Assembly: GCA_015065765.1 (NCBI GenBank)
Contig: SVPP01000009.1
Location: forward strand, 1-64,000
DNA length: 64,000 nucleotides
Reading direction: 5' to 3'
Source of the DNA: Oscillospiraceae bacterium
Lineage (GTDB): Bacteria; Bacillota; Clostridia; Oscillospirales; Acutalibacteraceae
Under the pieces are notes generated by a model. The model was not told where the DNA came from, did no database searches, and was given only the letters and a program-made list of their open reading frames with translations. This document shows, piece after piece, positions 24,688 through 34,062 of this stretch. The position numbers and the translations under genes are program-made. Within the stretch, counting starts at the first letter, position 1; every line of letters starts with the position of its first letter.

Positions 24688-27600
24688 TTAATCTGTAGAT
24701 TTCAGGCTTTCAACCATATCAATCCGCTTAATATAGAAATGCATTACAACATTTACGATAATCGCAAACAGAAGCGTCATTCCTACCGCAAAGAGGAAAC
24801 TCATAGGCTCGATAATTCTACCGAACATAACAACGTTAACCTCAGCCTGAGCAACTACCACCTTATGCAGATATGTGCCGAGAACAAGACCTACAATAAT
24901 AGCAAGAGCCGTAATTATATAATTTTCTCTGCCAACATATGATGTTGATTCTCTGTCATAGAAGCCGAGAACCTTAAGCGTTGCAATTTCACGTCTGCGC
25001 TCATTTATGTTGATACTTGTAAGTGTATAAAGAACGATAAACGCAAGCAGTGCTGCTGAAATTATGAAGATTGCAATAACAAGGTTGAGGCAATCGAAGA
25101 GCTCGTCAAAGGTTCTGATTGTCTGCTCTGCGTCAACGACAGCGTTGATATCGTTGAACTTCATAAGCTCGGTTGCAACAGCTTCTGATTTATCCGTACC
25201 TCTGATTCCGTCTGCATATTTTACATACATATAGTTGTATGCAACAGGCTTCTGGAAAATCTGACTGTACAAAGCAGGCGACATATATGCATAGTGAAAT
25301 GCATAGTTTTCAACAATTCCTGTAACCGCAACCTTGATGGTCAGGTCGTTACTGAACTTAAGACTTACTGCATCACCTACAGACACATTTGCTCTCTTTG
25401 CAAATTTTTCAGTAATGAAAACACCACTGTCATCAAGTTTAAACTTTTCATCTGTTGTTCTTGAACGAAGGTCTACAAAATCTGCAAGCTTTTCAGATGA
25501 CTGAGGCACAAGCAGATACACGCTGAGAGAATCCTCACTGTTATCGGATGAGCCCTGAACAGATTTGTTATAGAACATCATAGCATCGTTGATGTTATCG
25601 TTTTTCAGAACATTATTATAAATTGCACTTTCATTGGCAGAAATCTGACTGTTTTTAAGAGCAATCTGTGCATCGAAGGAGCTGACTCCGCCCTTGCCGA
25701 ACTGTGCCGTCAGAATCTGGTCAATTGAATCGTTAAGGCCAAAGCCTGTAAGCAGAAGTGACATGCATCCGATAATGCCCACAAAGGTAACAATAGCTCT
25801 CTTCTTGTTTCTCATAAGGTTTCTCGTTGTGACCTTTGCTGAGAAATTCATTCTGTTCCAGATAAAGGGGAATTTTTCAAGGAATACCCTCTTACCTGCC
25901 TTGGGAGCTTTTGCACGCATAAGGTCTGCAGGCTTTGATGCCGTTTCCTTACGGCATGCAAGATATGTTGCAATGGTTGTACTTGCCACTGCAAAGAACG
26001 AGCCGAGAATAATAAGCTTTGCAGGGAAGAGAATTGTAAGCTCGGGCACCTGGAAAACAACCTCATAGGCTGTCATAATCGCATTGGGGTACGCAAGGAA
26101 ACCTGCAAACAACCCGATTATTGAGCCGATAAATGTTGCCACAAGTGAATAGATAAGATACTTGGCTCTGATGCTTGCATCTGAACAACCGAGAGCTTTG
26201 AGAGTACCTATCTGTGTTCTTTCCTCGCTGACCATTCGTGTCATTGTTGTAAGCACGACCATAGCCGCAACTACAAAGAAGAATACAGGGAAAACCTTAG
26301 CAAAGGCTTCAATGCTGCCTGCAGTCTGACCATAGTTTTCGTATCCGGGAAGCATTGTTCTGTTATAAACAAACCATCTGGGATTTGTTGTAGCCTCTTC
26401 AAGCTGTTTTCTTGCCTGCTCAATATCGTATTCAGCCTCGTCAAGCTTTGCATAAGCTTCTTCGTACGCTTCATTGTATTCTGTATCATACTGGGCAAGT
26501 TTTTCCTTACCCTCTGCAAGCTCCTTCTTTTTCTGTTCAATCTGAGCTCTTGCCGCAGCAGCCTGTCTCTCGATTTCAGCAGGAGCGCCTGCAATTGTTC
26601 CACCATATTTTTCAAGCTCTGCCTTTGCAGCTTTAAGCTGTTTTTCGCCGTCTGCAAGCCTTGCCTTAGCTGCAGGAAGGTTATCATTTATCTGCTTGAT
26701 TTCAAGGTTATTTGAAACATAGGAACTGGCAAGACTTCTTCTTTCCGCTTTCTTCTCTGCAAGAAGAGTTTCAAGCCTTACAAGCTCGGGATCTTTTTCT
26801 TTTGTTACAGTTTCGCCGTTTTCATCTGTTGTGGGTTCAGAATCAATAACAGGGAAATAGAAATCAATCTGCTTCTGAATATCATCAATTTCTGTTTTGA
26901 GAGACGACATTTTTTCATTCTGCTCTTTCACAGTTGTCTGAAGTTCACCAAGTCTTACTTCGTATTCTTCAACCTGTTTTTTACCGTCTTCCCATTCCTT
27001 GTATTTTTTGTCATATTCCTTCTGTGCCGCTGCAAGCTGTGTCTTACCGCTTGCAAGTTCATTATTTTTAGAAGAAACAAGAGCTTCAAGCTGAGCCTCT
27101 GCTGCAGCGATTTCAGCATCTCCGTTTTCAACAAGATTTCTGTAATACTCAAGCTCCGTAAAAGCTTCACCAAGCTCTGCCTCTACCTCCTGCTTTTTCT
27201 TTTCATACTCTGCTTCGCCCTCTTCAAGCTGTTTTCTGTATTCTGCAGTTGCTTCATCAACCCGCACTGCCAGATGGTCCATGGAAATGGATTCTATTTT
27301 TTCGATTGAGGGAGCAACGAAATCATAATATTCGTTTGAGAATGGATAGAAATCGTCTGCGCCTTCAACTGTTGCACAGATTTCTGTGTAATAGTCAAGT
27401 TGGAAAGAGTCTTCGGGAACATAAATAAAGCAACCCAGCGAACCGCTTCCCACATCAGTCTGTCCTCTCTCAAAGGAGATGTAGCGAGGAGTTCTGATAA
27501 CACCGACAATTTTATATTCTGTTACACGAAGCTTATTTTCAATATTTTCCTCAATACCCACCATTTTGATGGTTTTACCGATTTCAAATCCTTTTGGAGT

Positions 27601-28083
27601 TGCCATATCACTCCTGTCAATGACACACTCATTTTCATTTTCAGGGAATCTGCCTTCAAGAAGAGTAAGACGGTTTATGTAATCTTTACTTTCCTTGCCC
27701 TTTGATGAATATTCCCTTGCTTTGTGAAAATCAAGACCGTAGGCACGGCAAATTGCCTGACCGCCGTCAACATTAGCTGCTGTCCTGCCGTCAACCATAA
27801 CAGTACCGTCAGCAAACTTTGAGCCTACCGCTTCTTCAACACCGTCAAGATTTTTTATCGCCTCAACGTCGCTGTCATTGAAACCGACAGTTGAAATCAT
27901 CCAGATATCCATAAGATTATTTTCATTATAATAATCAACTGCCGTCTGTTGCATATCCGGACCTGCTGCACTTATACCTGCATAAAAGCTGATACCAACC
28001 GCCACAATGGCGATGATTGAAATAAATCTGGCTTTATTGCGTTTTATAGTGCGCAAGGCTTCCTTAATTAACGCATTATTCAT
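24688..28083 (-). CDS. Large FtsX-like ABC permease with extracellular coiled coil
   Basis: A 1131-residue permease with duplicated FtsX-type modules. After one helix (about 17-37) and an extracellular domain comes a coiled coil of nearly 300 residues (about 270-560), rich in Glu/Lys/Gln/Ala. Then follow a membrane block (about 590-790) with TRMVSEERTQIGTLKALG, a second extracellular domain, and C-terminal helices with ITSININERRREIATLKVLG. Both coupling motifs are FtsX/MacB hallmarks. It begins immediately after the ATPase stop (TAAATG). A long rod outside the cell recalls FtsX-type transporters that activate wall hydrolases. Last gene of an operon with SEDS and PBP genes. Confidence 0.9.
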   Translation of the reverse strand: MNNALIKEALRTIKRNKARFISIIAIVAVGISFYAGISAAGPDMQQTAVDYYNENNLMDIWMISTVGFNDSDVEAIKNLDGVEEAVGSKFADGTVMVDGRTAANVDGGQAICRAYGLDFHKAREYSSKGKESKDYINRLTLLEGRFPENENECVIDRSDMATPKGFEIGKTIKMVGIEENIENKLRVTEYKIVGVIRTPRYISFERGQTDVGSGSLGCFIYVPEDSFQLDYYTEICATVEGADDFYPFSNEYYDFVAPSIEKIESISMDHLAVRVDEATAEYRKQLEEGEAEYEKKKQEVEAELGEAFTELEYYRNLVENGDAEIAAAEAQLEALVSSKNNELASGKTQLAAAQKEYDKKYKEWEDGKKQVEEYEVRLGELQTTVKEQNEKMSSLKTEIDDIQKQIDFYFPVIDSEPTTDENGETVTKEKDPELVRLETLLAEKKAERRSLASSYVSNNLEIKQINDNLPAAKARLADGEKQLKAAKAELEKYGGTIAGAPAEIERQAAAARAQIEQKKKELAEGKEKLAQYDTEYNEAYEEAYAKLDEAEYDIEQARKQLEEATTNPRWFVYNRTMLPGYENYGQTAGSIEAFAKVFPVFFFVVAAMVVLTTMTRMVSEERTQIGTLKALGCSDASIRAKYLIYSLVATFIGSIIGLFAGFLAYPNAIMTAYEVVFQVPELTILFPAKLIILGSFFAVASTTIATYLACRKETASKPADLMRAKAPKAGKRVFLEKFPFIWNRMNFSAKVTTRNLMRNKKRAIVTFVGIIGCMSLLLTGFGLNDSIDQILTAQFGKGGVSSFDAQIALKNSQISANESAIYNNVLKNDNINDAMMFYNKSVQGSSDNSEDSLSVYLLVPQSSEKLADFVDLRSRTTDEKFKLDDSGVFITEKFAKRANVSVGDAVSLKFSNDLTIKVAVTGIVENYAFHYAYMSPALYSQIFQKPVAYNYMYVKYADGIRGTDKSEAVATELMKFNDINAVVDAEQTIRTFDELFDCLNLVIAIFIISAALLAFIVLYTLTSININERRREIATLKVLGFYDRESTSYVGRENYIITALAIIVGLVLGTYLHKVVVAQAEVNVVMFGRIIEPMSFLFAVGMTLLFAIIVNVVMHFYIKRIDMVESLKSTD

Positions 28084-28785
28084 TTACCAAACTATCCTTT
28101 CAACATCAACCGGATTACGGTTTAATTTAATAGAATTTATCTTGCCACTACCCATTGAAATAATTCTGTCTGCCATGGGAGCAATTGCCTGGTTATGGGT
28201 GATAACAATTACTGTCATGCCTGAATCTCTGCTTGCTTCCTGAAGAAGTTTGAGAATTGAAACACCTGTTTTATAGTCAAGAGCACCTGTAGGTTCGTCA
28301 CAAAGAAGAATTTTAGGATTTTTAGCAAGAGCTCTTGCAATTGAAACACGCTGCTGTTCACCGCCTGAAAGCTGTGACGGAAAGTTGTCAAGTCTGTGGC
28401 CGAGACCTACCATTTCCAGCACTGTTGCAGCGTCAAGAGCGTTTGTGCACATCTGCGTTGCAAGCTCAACATTTTCAAGTGCAGTAAGGTTGGGCACAAG
28501 ATTATAAAACTGGAAAACAAAGCCTACATCGTGACGACGGAACTCAGTCAGACGCTTATTTGTCATCTCAGTTATTACTTCGCCATCAATAATTACCTGG
28601 CCTTCTGTTGCATTGTCCATACCGCCGATAATATTCAGGGCAGTTGTTTTACCTGAACCACTGGCACCGACAATAACGCAGAACTCACCCTGCTCCACGT
28701 CAAAGCTCACATTATCAACAGCCTTGATTTCAACTTCGCCCGCTTTGTAAACTTTGCTGACGTTATTAAATTCTACATAACTCAT
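28084..28785 (-). CDS. ABC transporter ATPase partner of the large permease
   Basis: A 233-residue MacB/FtsE-type ATPase: Walker [11 protein letters not shown]-loop [14 protein letters not shown], signature [14 protein letters not shown], Walker [14 protein letters not shown]-loop VIVITHN. The C-terminal tail ([14 protein letters not shown]) is an extension. Its ribosome site AGGAGG overlaps the stop of the PBP gene, and its own stop touches the permease ATG, so all three are translationally linked. Confidence 0.93.
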   Translation of the reverse strand: MSYVEFNNVSKVYKAGEVEIKAVDNVSFDVEQGEFCVIVGASGSGKTTALNIIGGMDNATEGQVIIDGEVITEMTNKRLTEFRRHDVGFVFQFYNLVPNLTALENVELATQMCTNALDAATVLEMVGLGHRLDNFPSQLSGGEQQRVSIARALAKNPKILLCDEPTGALDYKTGVSILKLLQEASRDSGMTVIVITHNQAIAPMADRIISMGSGKINSIKLNRNPVDVERIVW

Positions 28786-28790
28786 ATCTT

Positions 28791-30173
28791 TTATCCTCCT
28801 ATGCTCTGAAGAACTTTATTTGCTACGGGAATTGCAGCTTGCCTTGCATTGCTGCTTGAATCCTCTATAAGAACGACTATGGCATATGGGAAATCCACTC
28901 TCTGAGAAAAACCCGCAAACCATGCGTTATCTCCTGTTTTATCATCACCAACCTCAGCAGTACCTGTCTTTCCGCACATTTCAAGATCAGGAAAAGAACT
29001 GTCGCCGTAGTAGTCAGTTACGTTTGACCTCAGAAGGTCTGTTAATTTTTCTGCTGTATCAGCATTCAGACTGATTTCATTTGCGTATTCTGTTTTTGCT
29101 TTATACACGCTGAAGCCTTTGGGCGTTGTGATTGAGCCCACATAATACGGCTCCACCGCTGTACCGCCGTTTGCAATTGCACCCATAAGTGTCATCATCA
29201 TACATGGGTTTGCAGTAATTGTATACTGTCCGATGCCTGCCCAGCCCGTGTCAATATCTACCGCTTTTGACAAATCAGCCGTACCCCTTGAAAGAGGAAC
29301 TCTGTCAACCTCAAAGGAAGATGTAAGCCCCATTTTCTCTGCGGTTTTCTGCAGTTTGGTCTTGCCAAGCTCAATAGAAATTTCTGCAAAAGCTGAGTTG
29401 CAGGAATTATTCAGTGCTTTTTCAAAGCTCTGCTTGCCATGCTTTCCGTTACAGATAACTGCCGTTTCTCCTACCTCGTATTCTCCGTCACAATCAAAAG
29501 TCCTTTCGTAAATATCAGGAATGTTTTCAATTGCACAGGCTGATGTTACGATTTTGAAAGTAGAACCGGGAGTAAACGAAGATGACAGAAACTTGTTGAT
29601 ATATGCTGCTTTGTAGGCATCACTATTCATGGTGTCATTGTCAGGCTTGTTTTCAGGATCATATGTGGGGCACGACACCATGCAAACGATTTCACCTGTT
29701 TTATAGTTATAAACTCCCACTGTACCTTTTCTGCCGTTCAGTGCGTTGTATGCCGTTTTGCACACTTTACTGTCGAGCGTTAAATTTATATCATTTCCTA
29801 TGCCGTATTTTTCAAGATAATATGTGCCCGAAACTATATTGTAGCCGGTAAGTTCTGATTCAAAAAGCGCATGAACACCTGTTGACATGAAACCTTCCGT
29901 ATCGCCTACTGCATGTAAAGTTGCTTTCCTCACAGCAGAATCAGGATTATATGTTCGTTTTGAATCTTTAGTCTGAGCAAGAATTTCGCCTTCACTGTCA
30001 TAAATTGTACCTGCAGCGGAAATCTGACCGCCTGAATAAATATGAGCATTTGCTCTGTGAGTAGCCCACTCTTCACTGTTTCTGAAGAAAGAAAAGCCAA
30101 GAATGACGGTACCCACAACAAAGATACCCACAACAAAAAGCAACAGAAATGCTCTTTTGACTGTGTTATGCAT
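28791..30173 (-). CDS. Class B penicillin-binding protein
   Basis: A 460-residue transpeptidase anchored by an N-terminal helix (about 9-30). A short dimerisation-type region contains GTIYDSEGEILA. The transpeptidase domain has all three motifs: STFK within FTPGSTFKIVT (Ser near residue 203), SCN in NNSCNSAFAE, and KTGTAE in CGKTGTAEVGD (near 402). No PASTA domain. It lies just after the SEDS gene, the usual pairing in which the SEDS protein polymerises glycan and the PBP cross-links it. It is shorter than FtsI and resembles PbpA of FHA-RodA-PbpA clusters. Confidence 0.92.
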   Translation of the reverse strand: MHNTVKRAFLLLFVVGIFVVGTVILGFSFFRNSEEWATHRANAHIYSGGQISAAGTIYDSEGEILAQTKDSKRTYNPDSAVRKATLHAVGDTEGFMSTGVHALFESELTGYNIVSGTYYLEKYGIGNDINLTLDSKVCKTAYNALNGRKGTVGVYNYKTGEIVCMVSCPTYDPENKPDNDTMNSDAYKAAYINKFLSSSFTPGSTFKIVTSACAIENIPDIYERTFDCDGEYEVGETAVICNGKHGKQSFEKALNNSCNSAFAEISIELGKTKLQKTAEKMGLTSSFEVDRVPLSRGTADLSKAVDIDTGWAGIGQYTITANPCMMMTLMGAIANGGTAVEPYYVGSITTPKGFSVYKAKTEYANEISLNADTAEKLTDLLRSNVTDYYGDSSFPDLEMCGKTGTAEVGDDKTGDNAWFAGFSQRVDFPYAIVVLIEDSSSNARQAAIPVANKVLQSIGG

Positions 30174-30206
30174 TTTCCTTTCTCCTTTCAGTGAAATTTT
30201 TAAAAT

Positions 30207-31448
30207 TTATCCTGCAAGCTGTGTTTCCTTAAATGTTTTAGGATATGCTCTGGGGTCTACGCTCTTGATAAACGCAAGTAGTGCCCAGCAGGACATCATA
30301 CTTGAACCGCCACGGCTTACAAAAGGAAGAGTAACTCCTGTCCACGGAAGCAAATCCGTAACGCCGAAAACATTAAGACTCGTCTGCACAAGAAGCAATC
30401 CTGCTGCAGAGCATGCGGCAATAACATAAAAAGATGTTCTTGCAGATTTTGCCGAAGCCACCGTATAAACAAGAATAGCCGCAAAGGTGAGAAGAATTAC
30501 AAAACCGAGAATAAGACCGTATTCCTCACAGACCATTCCGAAGATAAGGTCAGTTGTTGATGCGTAAATATCTCTTAATTTTCCGTTACCGAGACCTACA
30601 CCAAACAGACCTCCGCTTGCTGAATAAATGAGCATTCGCGTCTGTTGCATACCCTCGTCATATGGTGTTTCCCATATATGCCTGTATGTTGCAAACCTCG
30701 CTGCCACTGTGGATTTGAATGAAATAATAAGCACCGCACCGAGAACTGCCGCAACACAGATTACTGCAATAGTTTTCCAGTCACCTGAGCGCATGTATGC
30801 GATAATCAGGAAGGTTGCAAAGAAAATAAGTGCCGTTCCGAAGTCACGCATAAGGAAAAGCGCACCAACACAGCCTGCTGCAAAAATAAGATATTTGAAA
30901 ACACTCTTTGTTGTCTGCAATTTATCAAGAGTTGCCGCACCTACAAATATGAAAGCAATTTTCACGAACTCCGATGGTTGGAAAGAAAAAGAGCCTATCT
31001 GCACCCAGTTTTTTGCTCCGTTATAATCCTGAGCAAGAAGAAGGTTAAGTGCAAGCACTGCCGCTGCAAAAACTGCCGCAGGCATACGAAGAAGTGACAC
31101 TCTGTCTGCATTGGCAATAAGCCATCGCATGACTATAAAAATCAGCACACCCGCAAGAATATAAATTACCTGCTTCATTGCAAAGTCTACTGACACTGTG
31201 GCAATAAGCGACAAACCTACGGACGACAGGAAAAATGCTATGAGCTCAAGCTCAAAGGATTTCTGCCTTATTGTAACTCTCATGGCTACTACATAAAACC
31301 ATTCCACAAGAAGAAAAGACAACAGAATTACCGATAACTGAGCCTTGTCCTCTTCGCATTTTGAAAGAACCTGAATAAAGGAAAGAATCTGAAAAACAGT
31401 TACAAGAATCAGATAATATGCATATCTGAAGGATTTTAACTTTTTCAT
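30207..31448 (-). CDS. SEDS peptidoglycan glycosyltransferase (FtsW/RodA family)
   Basis: A 413-residue protein with about ten membrane helices. Family motifs include GAKNWVQIGSFSFQPSEFVK, LMRDFGTALIFFATF, and LPFVSRGGSSMM near the end. SEDS proteins polymerise lipid II into glycan strands with a class B PBP, here the next gene. ATG at 31448 is chosen because AAAGGAG lies eight bases upstream; the in-frame ATG six codons earlier contains that site. Whether it acts in elongation, division or spore formation cannot be told from sequence. Confidence 0.93.
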   Translation of the reverse strand: MKKLKSFRYAYYLILVTVFQILSFIQVLSKCEEDKAQLSVILLSFLLVEWFYVVAMRVTIRQKSFELELIAFFLSSVGLSLIATVSVDFAMKQVIYILAGVLIFIVMRWLIANADRVSLLRMPAAVFAAAVLALNLLLAQDYNGAKNWVQIGSFSFQPSEFVKIAFIFVGAATLDKLQTTKSVFKYLIFAAGCVGALFLMRDFGTALIFFATFLIIAYMRSGDWKTIAVICVAAVLGAVLIISFKSTVAARFATYRHIWETPYDEGMQQTRMLIYSASGGLFGVGLGNGKLRDIYASTTDLIFGMVCEEYGLILGFVILLTFAAILVYTVASAKSARTSFYVIAACSAAGLLLVQTSLNVFGVTDLLPWTGVTLPFVSRGGSSMMSCWALLAFIKSVDPRAYPKTFKETQLAG

Positions 31449-31471
31449 TCTGCTCTCTCCTTTCATCTCGT

Positions 31472-32179
31472 TTATTCTTTAATTGCAAATTTTATTTTTG
31501 CCCCTCCGATATCGAGCACATCACCGTTTTTCAAAAATTTTTCTTCCATATACTGCTTTGAGTTTACATAAACTCCGTTTGAAGAAAAGTTTTTCATTCT
31601 CCATTTGCCGTCAACAAACTGAAGTTCTACATGTTTCCTTGAAACCGTAGGAAGATTGAGAAAAACATCTGCATCTCTTCCTCTGCCGATTGTATAAAAC
31701 GAGCCTTCAAGAGAAAAGGTTTTTCCGTTTGACATGCTGACGAGCTGATATTCGGGAACTTTTTCGCCTTTCTTCTTATCTCCGAAATTGGGAGTTGTGA
31801 AAATATAAGTAGCTTCGCCGAAAGTAACTCTGTCACCGTCTGATAATTTTTCTTTTTTCTTAATCTGATGTCCGTTGAGAAGTATTCCTGTCTTTGAATC
31901 AGTATCAAAAATCACCCATGCGTTTTTTCTTCTTGAAATTACGCCGTGGAACCTTGAAACAGTGGGGTAATTGAGCACCACATCGCATGAGGGACTTCTG
32001 CCTACAGATGTCTCCCAATAGTATAACGAAACAGCTTCTCCTGATTTTTCGTTTACAAGAAAGGCTACCTGTTTTGCCTTGGGCCTTTTGAAGAAGAGCG
32101 AGAAAACACATCCTGAAATTATAACGAAGGCAAGTACAGGAAAAACAAACCGCACATATTCTTCAAACAAATCTGTCAA
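31472..32179 (-). CDS. Membrane protein with two FHA domains
   Basis: A 235-residue protein: one N-terminal helix, then two forkhead-associated domains. FHA1 has SVGRSPSCDVVL and SRFHGVISRR; FHA2 has TIGRGRDADVFL and SRKHVELQF, each with the Gly-Arg and Ser-x-x-His of phosphothreonine pockets. The start is TTG at 32179, eight bases after GGGGAGG; the longer ATG frame begins upstream of the predicted transcript start. First gene of the FHA-SEDS-PBP-ABC operon. FHA proteins in such clusters read Ser/Thr kinase signals for wall synthesis, but no kinase is encoded here. Confidence 0.88.
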   Translation of the reverse strand: MTDLFEEYVRFVFPVLAFVIISGCVFSLFFKRPKAKQVAFLVNEKSGEAVSLYYWETSVGRSPSCDVVLNYPTVSRFHGVISRRKNAWVIFDTDSKTGILLNGHQIKKKEKLSDGDRVTFGEATYIFTTPNFGDKKKGEKVPEYQLVSMSNGKTFSLEGSFYTIGRGRDADVFLNLPTVSRKHVELQFVDGKWRMKNFSSNGVYVNSKQYMEEKFLKNGDVLDIGGAKIKFAIKE

Positions 32180-32212
32180 GACGCATTCCTCCCCTATTAT
32201 ATAGTTACCTAA

Positions 32213-32241
32213 ATTATATAACATTACAAAAAAAAGGTCAA
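32213..32241 (-). promoter_or_regulatory. Promoter of the FHA-SEDS-PBP-ABC operon
   Basis: On the minus strand TTGACC (32236-32241), 17 bases with a run of eight T, TATAAT (32213-32218). The start near 32206 rules out the upstream ATG of the FHA frame. Confidence 0.8.
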
Positions 32242-32289
32242 CCGAATTAAACTTCTTTTAACAACTTTTAAATAATCTTTAATAAATTC

Positions 32290-32318
32290 TTGATATGTAT
32301 AAAAATTTATTCTATAAT
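32290..32318 (+). promoter_or_regulatory. Promoter of the aldose epimerase gene
   Basis: TTGATA (32290-32295), 17 bases, TATAAT (32313-32318), about 23 bases upstream of the ribosome site. Confidence 0.75.
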
Positions 32319-32347
32319 ATATTTATCAAGTGAAAGGAGACATTCAG

Positions 32348-33388
32348 ATGAGTGTTGAAAAAGTTTTTTACGGTGCAACTTCAAGAGGAGAAGATGTATA
32401 CAAGTATATTATCACAAACAAGAACGGATTAATAGCGGAAATTATTTCTTACGGTGCAACTCTCGATAAGTTTTATGTACCTGACAAGGAAGGAATTCTT
32501 GACGATATTCTTATCGGTTTTGATGATATTGCGGGCCACGAAATGCGCTCTGACTATCAGGGCATGACTGTGGGCAGATACGCAAACAGAATTGCAAAAG
32601 GTAAATTCACTATTGACGGCACAGAATATGAGGTTACTCACAACGAAGGCGAAACGTGTCTTCACGGCGGCGGTGAGTTTTCACATTCAGTATGGAGAGC
32701 AATTATTGTTGATGACAACAAGGTTGAATTTTCTTTCTTCAGCCCTGACGGCTCTAACGGTTTCCCCGGTAACATGAACGTAACTGTCACATACACACTT
32801 GATGACAGAAACGCACTTTCCATTGAATACAGCGGTGTCAGCGACAAAAAGACAATTATGAATTTCACAAACCACGCTTATTTCAACTTAGGCGGTTTTG
32901 ATTCAGGATCAATCTGCGATCATGAATTATATATTGATGCTGATTACTTCACTCCAATTGATGCTGACAGTATTCCTACAGGTGAAATCAAAAGTGTTGA
33001 AGGCACTCCCTTTGATTTCAGAACAGCAAAGAAAATCGGACAGAATATCCATGATGATTACGAACAGTTGAATCTTGCACGCGGTTATGACCATAACTTC
33101 TGCCTCAACGAAAAGAAAGACGGCAGTGCAAACGTTACAGCATATGATGAAAAATCAGGCAGAGTTATGGAAATGTTCACAGACCTTCCCGGTGTTCAGC
33201 TTTACTGCGGAAACTTCCTTGACAACATTGAAGGTAAAGAGGGAACATTTATGAACCAGCACGCAGGCTTCTGCCTTGAAACTCAGGTTTATCCCGACAG
33301 CCCCAACCGAGATGATTTCCCGAATTGCGTATATGACGCAGGAGAGGAATATAAGACAAAGACGGTTTATAAGTTTTCGGTTAAATAA
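32348..33388 (+). CDS. galM: Aldose 1-epimerase (mutarotase)
   Basis: A 346-residue galactose-mutarotase-fold enzyme that interconverts alpha and beta sugar anomers, the entry step of the Leloir pathway. The conserved RYANRIAKGKF, LHGGGEFSHSVW, FTNHAYFNLGG with catalytic His, and CLETQVYPDSPN with catalytic Glu are all present. ATG at 32348 follows AAAGGAG by eight bases; a GTG 18 bases earlier overlaps that site and is rejected. It suits the galactosidases in this window (GH35, GH27), although it stands as a single-gene unit. Confidence 0.94.
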   Translation: MSVEKVFYGATSRGEDVYKYIITNKNGLIAEIISYGATLDKFYVPDKEGILDDILIGFDDIAGHEMRSDYQGMTVGRYANRIAKGKFTIDGTEYEVTHNEGETCLHGGGEFSHSVWRAIIVDDNKVEFSFFSPDGSNGFPGNMNVTVTYTLDDRNALSIEYSGVSDKKTIMNFTNHAYFNLGGFDSGSICDHELYIDADYFTPIDADSIPTGEIKSVEGTPFDFRTAKKIGQNIHDDYEQLNLARGYDHNFCLNEKKDGSANVTAYDEKSGRVMEMFTDLPGVQLYCGNFLDNIEGKEGTFMNQHAGFCLETQVYPDSPNRDDFPNCVYDAGEEYKTKTVYKFSVK

Positions 33389-33405
33389 AGAATTTGCATA
33401 TTAAC

Positions 33406-33430
33406 GGGACGATGTAAAATCGTCCCATTA
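33406..33430 (+). terminator. Weak terminator after galM
   Basis: GGGACGAT-GTAAA-ATCGTCCC is a perfect 8-bp hairpin, but the tail (ATTATGTTTA) has few T, so termination may be partial and the next gene may be read through. Confidence 0.5.
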
Positions 33431-33453
33431 TGTTTATAAAGAGGACATGCATA

Positions 33454-33876
33454 ATGAACAACGACGTCGAAAAAATACTTGACCAAAAATTTGGATATGA
33501 TAATTTGATCTCAGTTGCAACAGTAGATGAAAACACACCTTATGTCAGAACAGTAAACAGTTATTATGAAAACGGTGCATTTTATACTATCACACATGCT
33601 CTGACAAAAAAGATGAAACAGATTGAAAAAAATCCGAAAGTAGCTATCTGTAGTAATGATTGGTTTTGCGGTCATGGTATAGGTGAAAACATAGGACACA
33701 TCTGCGATGAAAAGAACGCAGAACTTGCATCAAAACTCCGTGCAGTTTTCGCAGAATGGTATGATAACGGTCACACAAACGAAAATGATCCGAACACCTG
33801 TATTCTTAAAATCAGACTTACTGATGCTGTTCTATATTGTGACGGAAAGAAATATGACATTAATTTTAACGTTTAA
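33454..33876 (+). CDS. Pyridoxamine 5'-phosphate oxidase-family FMN-binding protein
   Basis: A 140-residue split-barrel protein of the PNPOx-like group. The first strand pair LISVATVDENTPYVRTV and the segment KKMKQIEKNPKVAICSND match small FMN-binding members often annotated as general-stress or nitroimidazole-reductase-like proteins. Reaction not assignable. ATG at 33454 is preferred for the AGAGGA site eight bases upstream over an ATG at 33430 lacking one. It has no promoter of its own that I can see and may be read through from galM. Confidence 0.8.
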   Translation: MNNDVEKILDQKFGYDNLISVATVDENTPYVRTVNSYYENGAFYTITHALTKKMKQIEKNPKVAICSNDWFCGHGIGENIGHICDEKNAELASKLRAVFAEWYDNGHTNENDPNTCILKIRLTDAVLYCDGKKYDINFNV

Positions 33877-33892
33877 AACTGATCTTCACGTT

Positions 33893-34017
33893 GGCTCCAC
33901 TTGTCAGGGGAGCTGTCGAAAAACGAAGTTTTTTGACTGAGGGGTAGTCACAGTTTTACTATCTCTCCCTCCGTCTTTTTGCTTCGCAAAAATCCACCTC
34001 CCTCGTCAGATGGAGGC
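33893..34017. repeat. Imperfect palindromic interspersed repeat
   Basis: About 125 bases made of nested hairpins: GGCTCC with GGAGCT, GAAAAAC-GAA-GTTTTT, and on the other half TTTTTGC-TTC-GCAAAAA and CCTCC with GGAGG. The halves are joined by GACTGAGGGGTAG and its partner CTATCTCTCCCTCCGTC, so the element is roughly a palindrome of palindromes. Sequences of this GGCTCC...GGGAGCTGTC...GACTGAGGG type are repeated in many gut Clostridia genomes. It ends 45 bases before a DUF559 nuclease gene. Confidence 0.75.
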
Positions 34018-34062
34018 AAAGGTTAATTTTAGCTTTATTACAATTCATGGGAATAACGAAAA

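Noticed and set aside
25694-26068. 124-residue plus-strand frame inside the large permease gene
   Set aside because: It is antisense to a conserved FtsX domain; the minus-strand frame carries the recognisable motifs.
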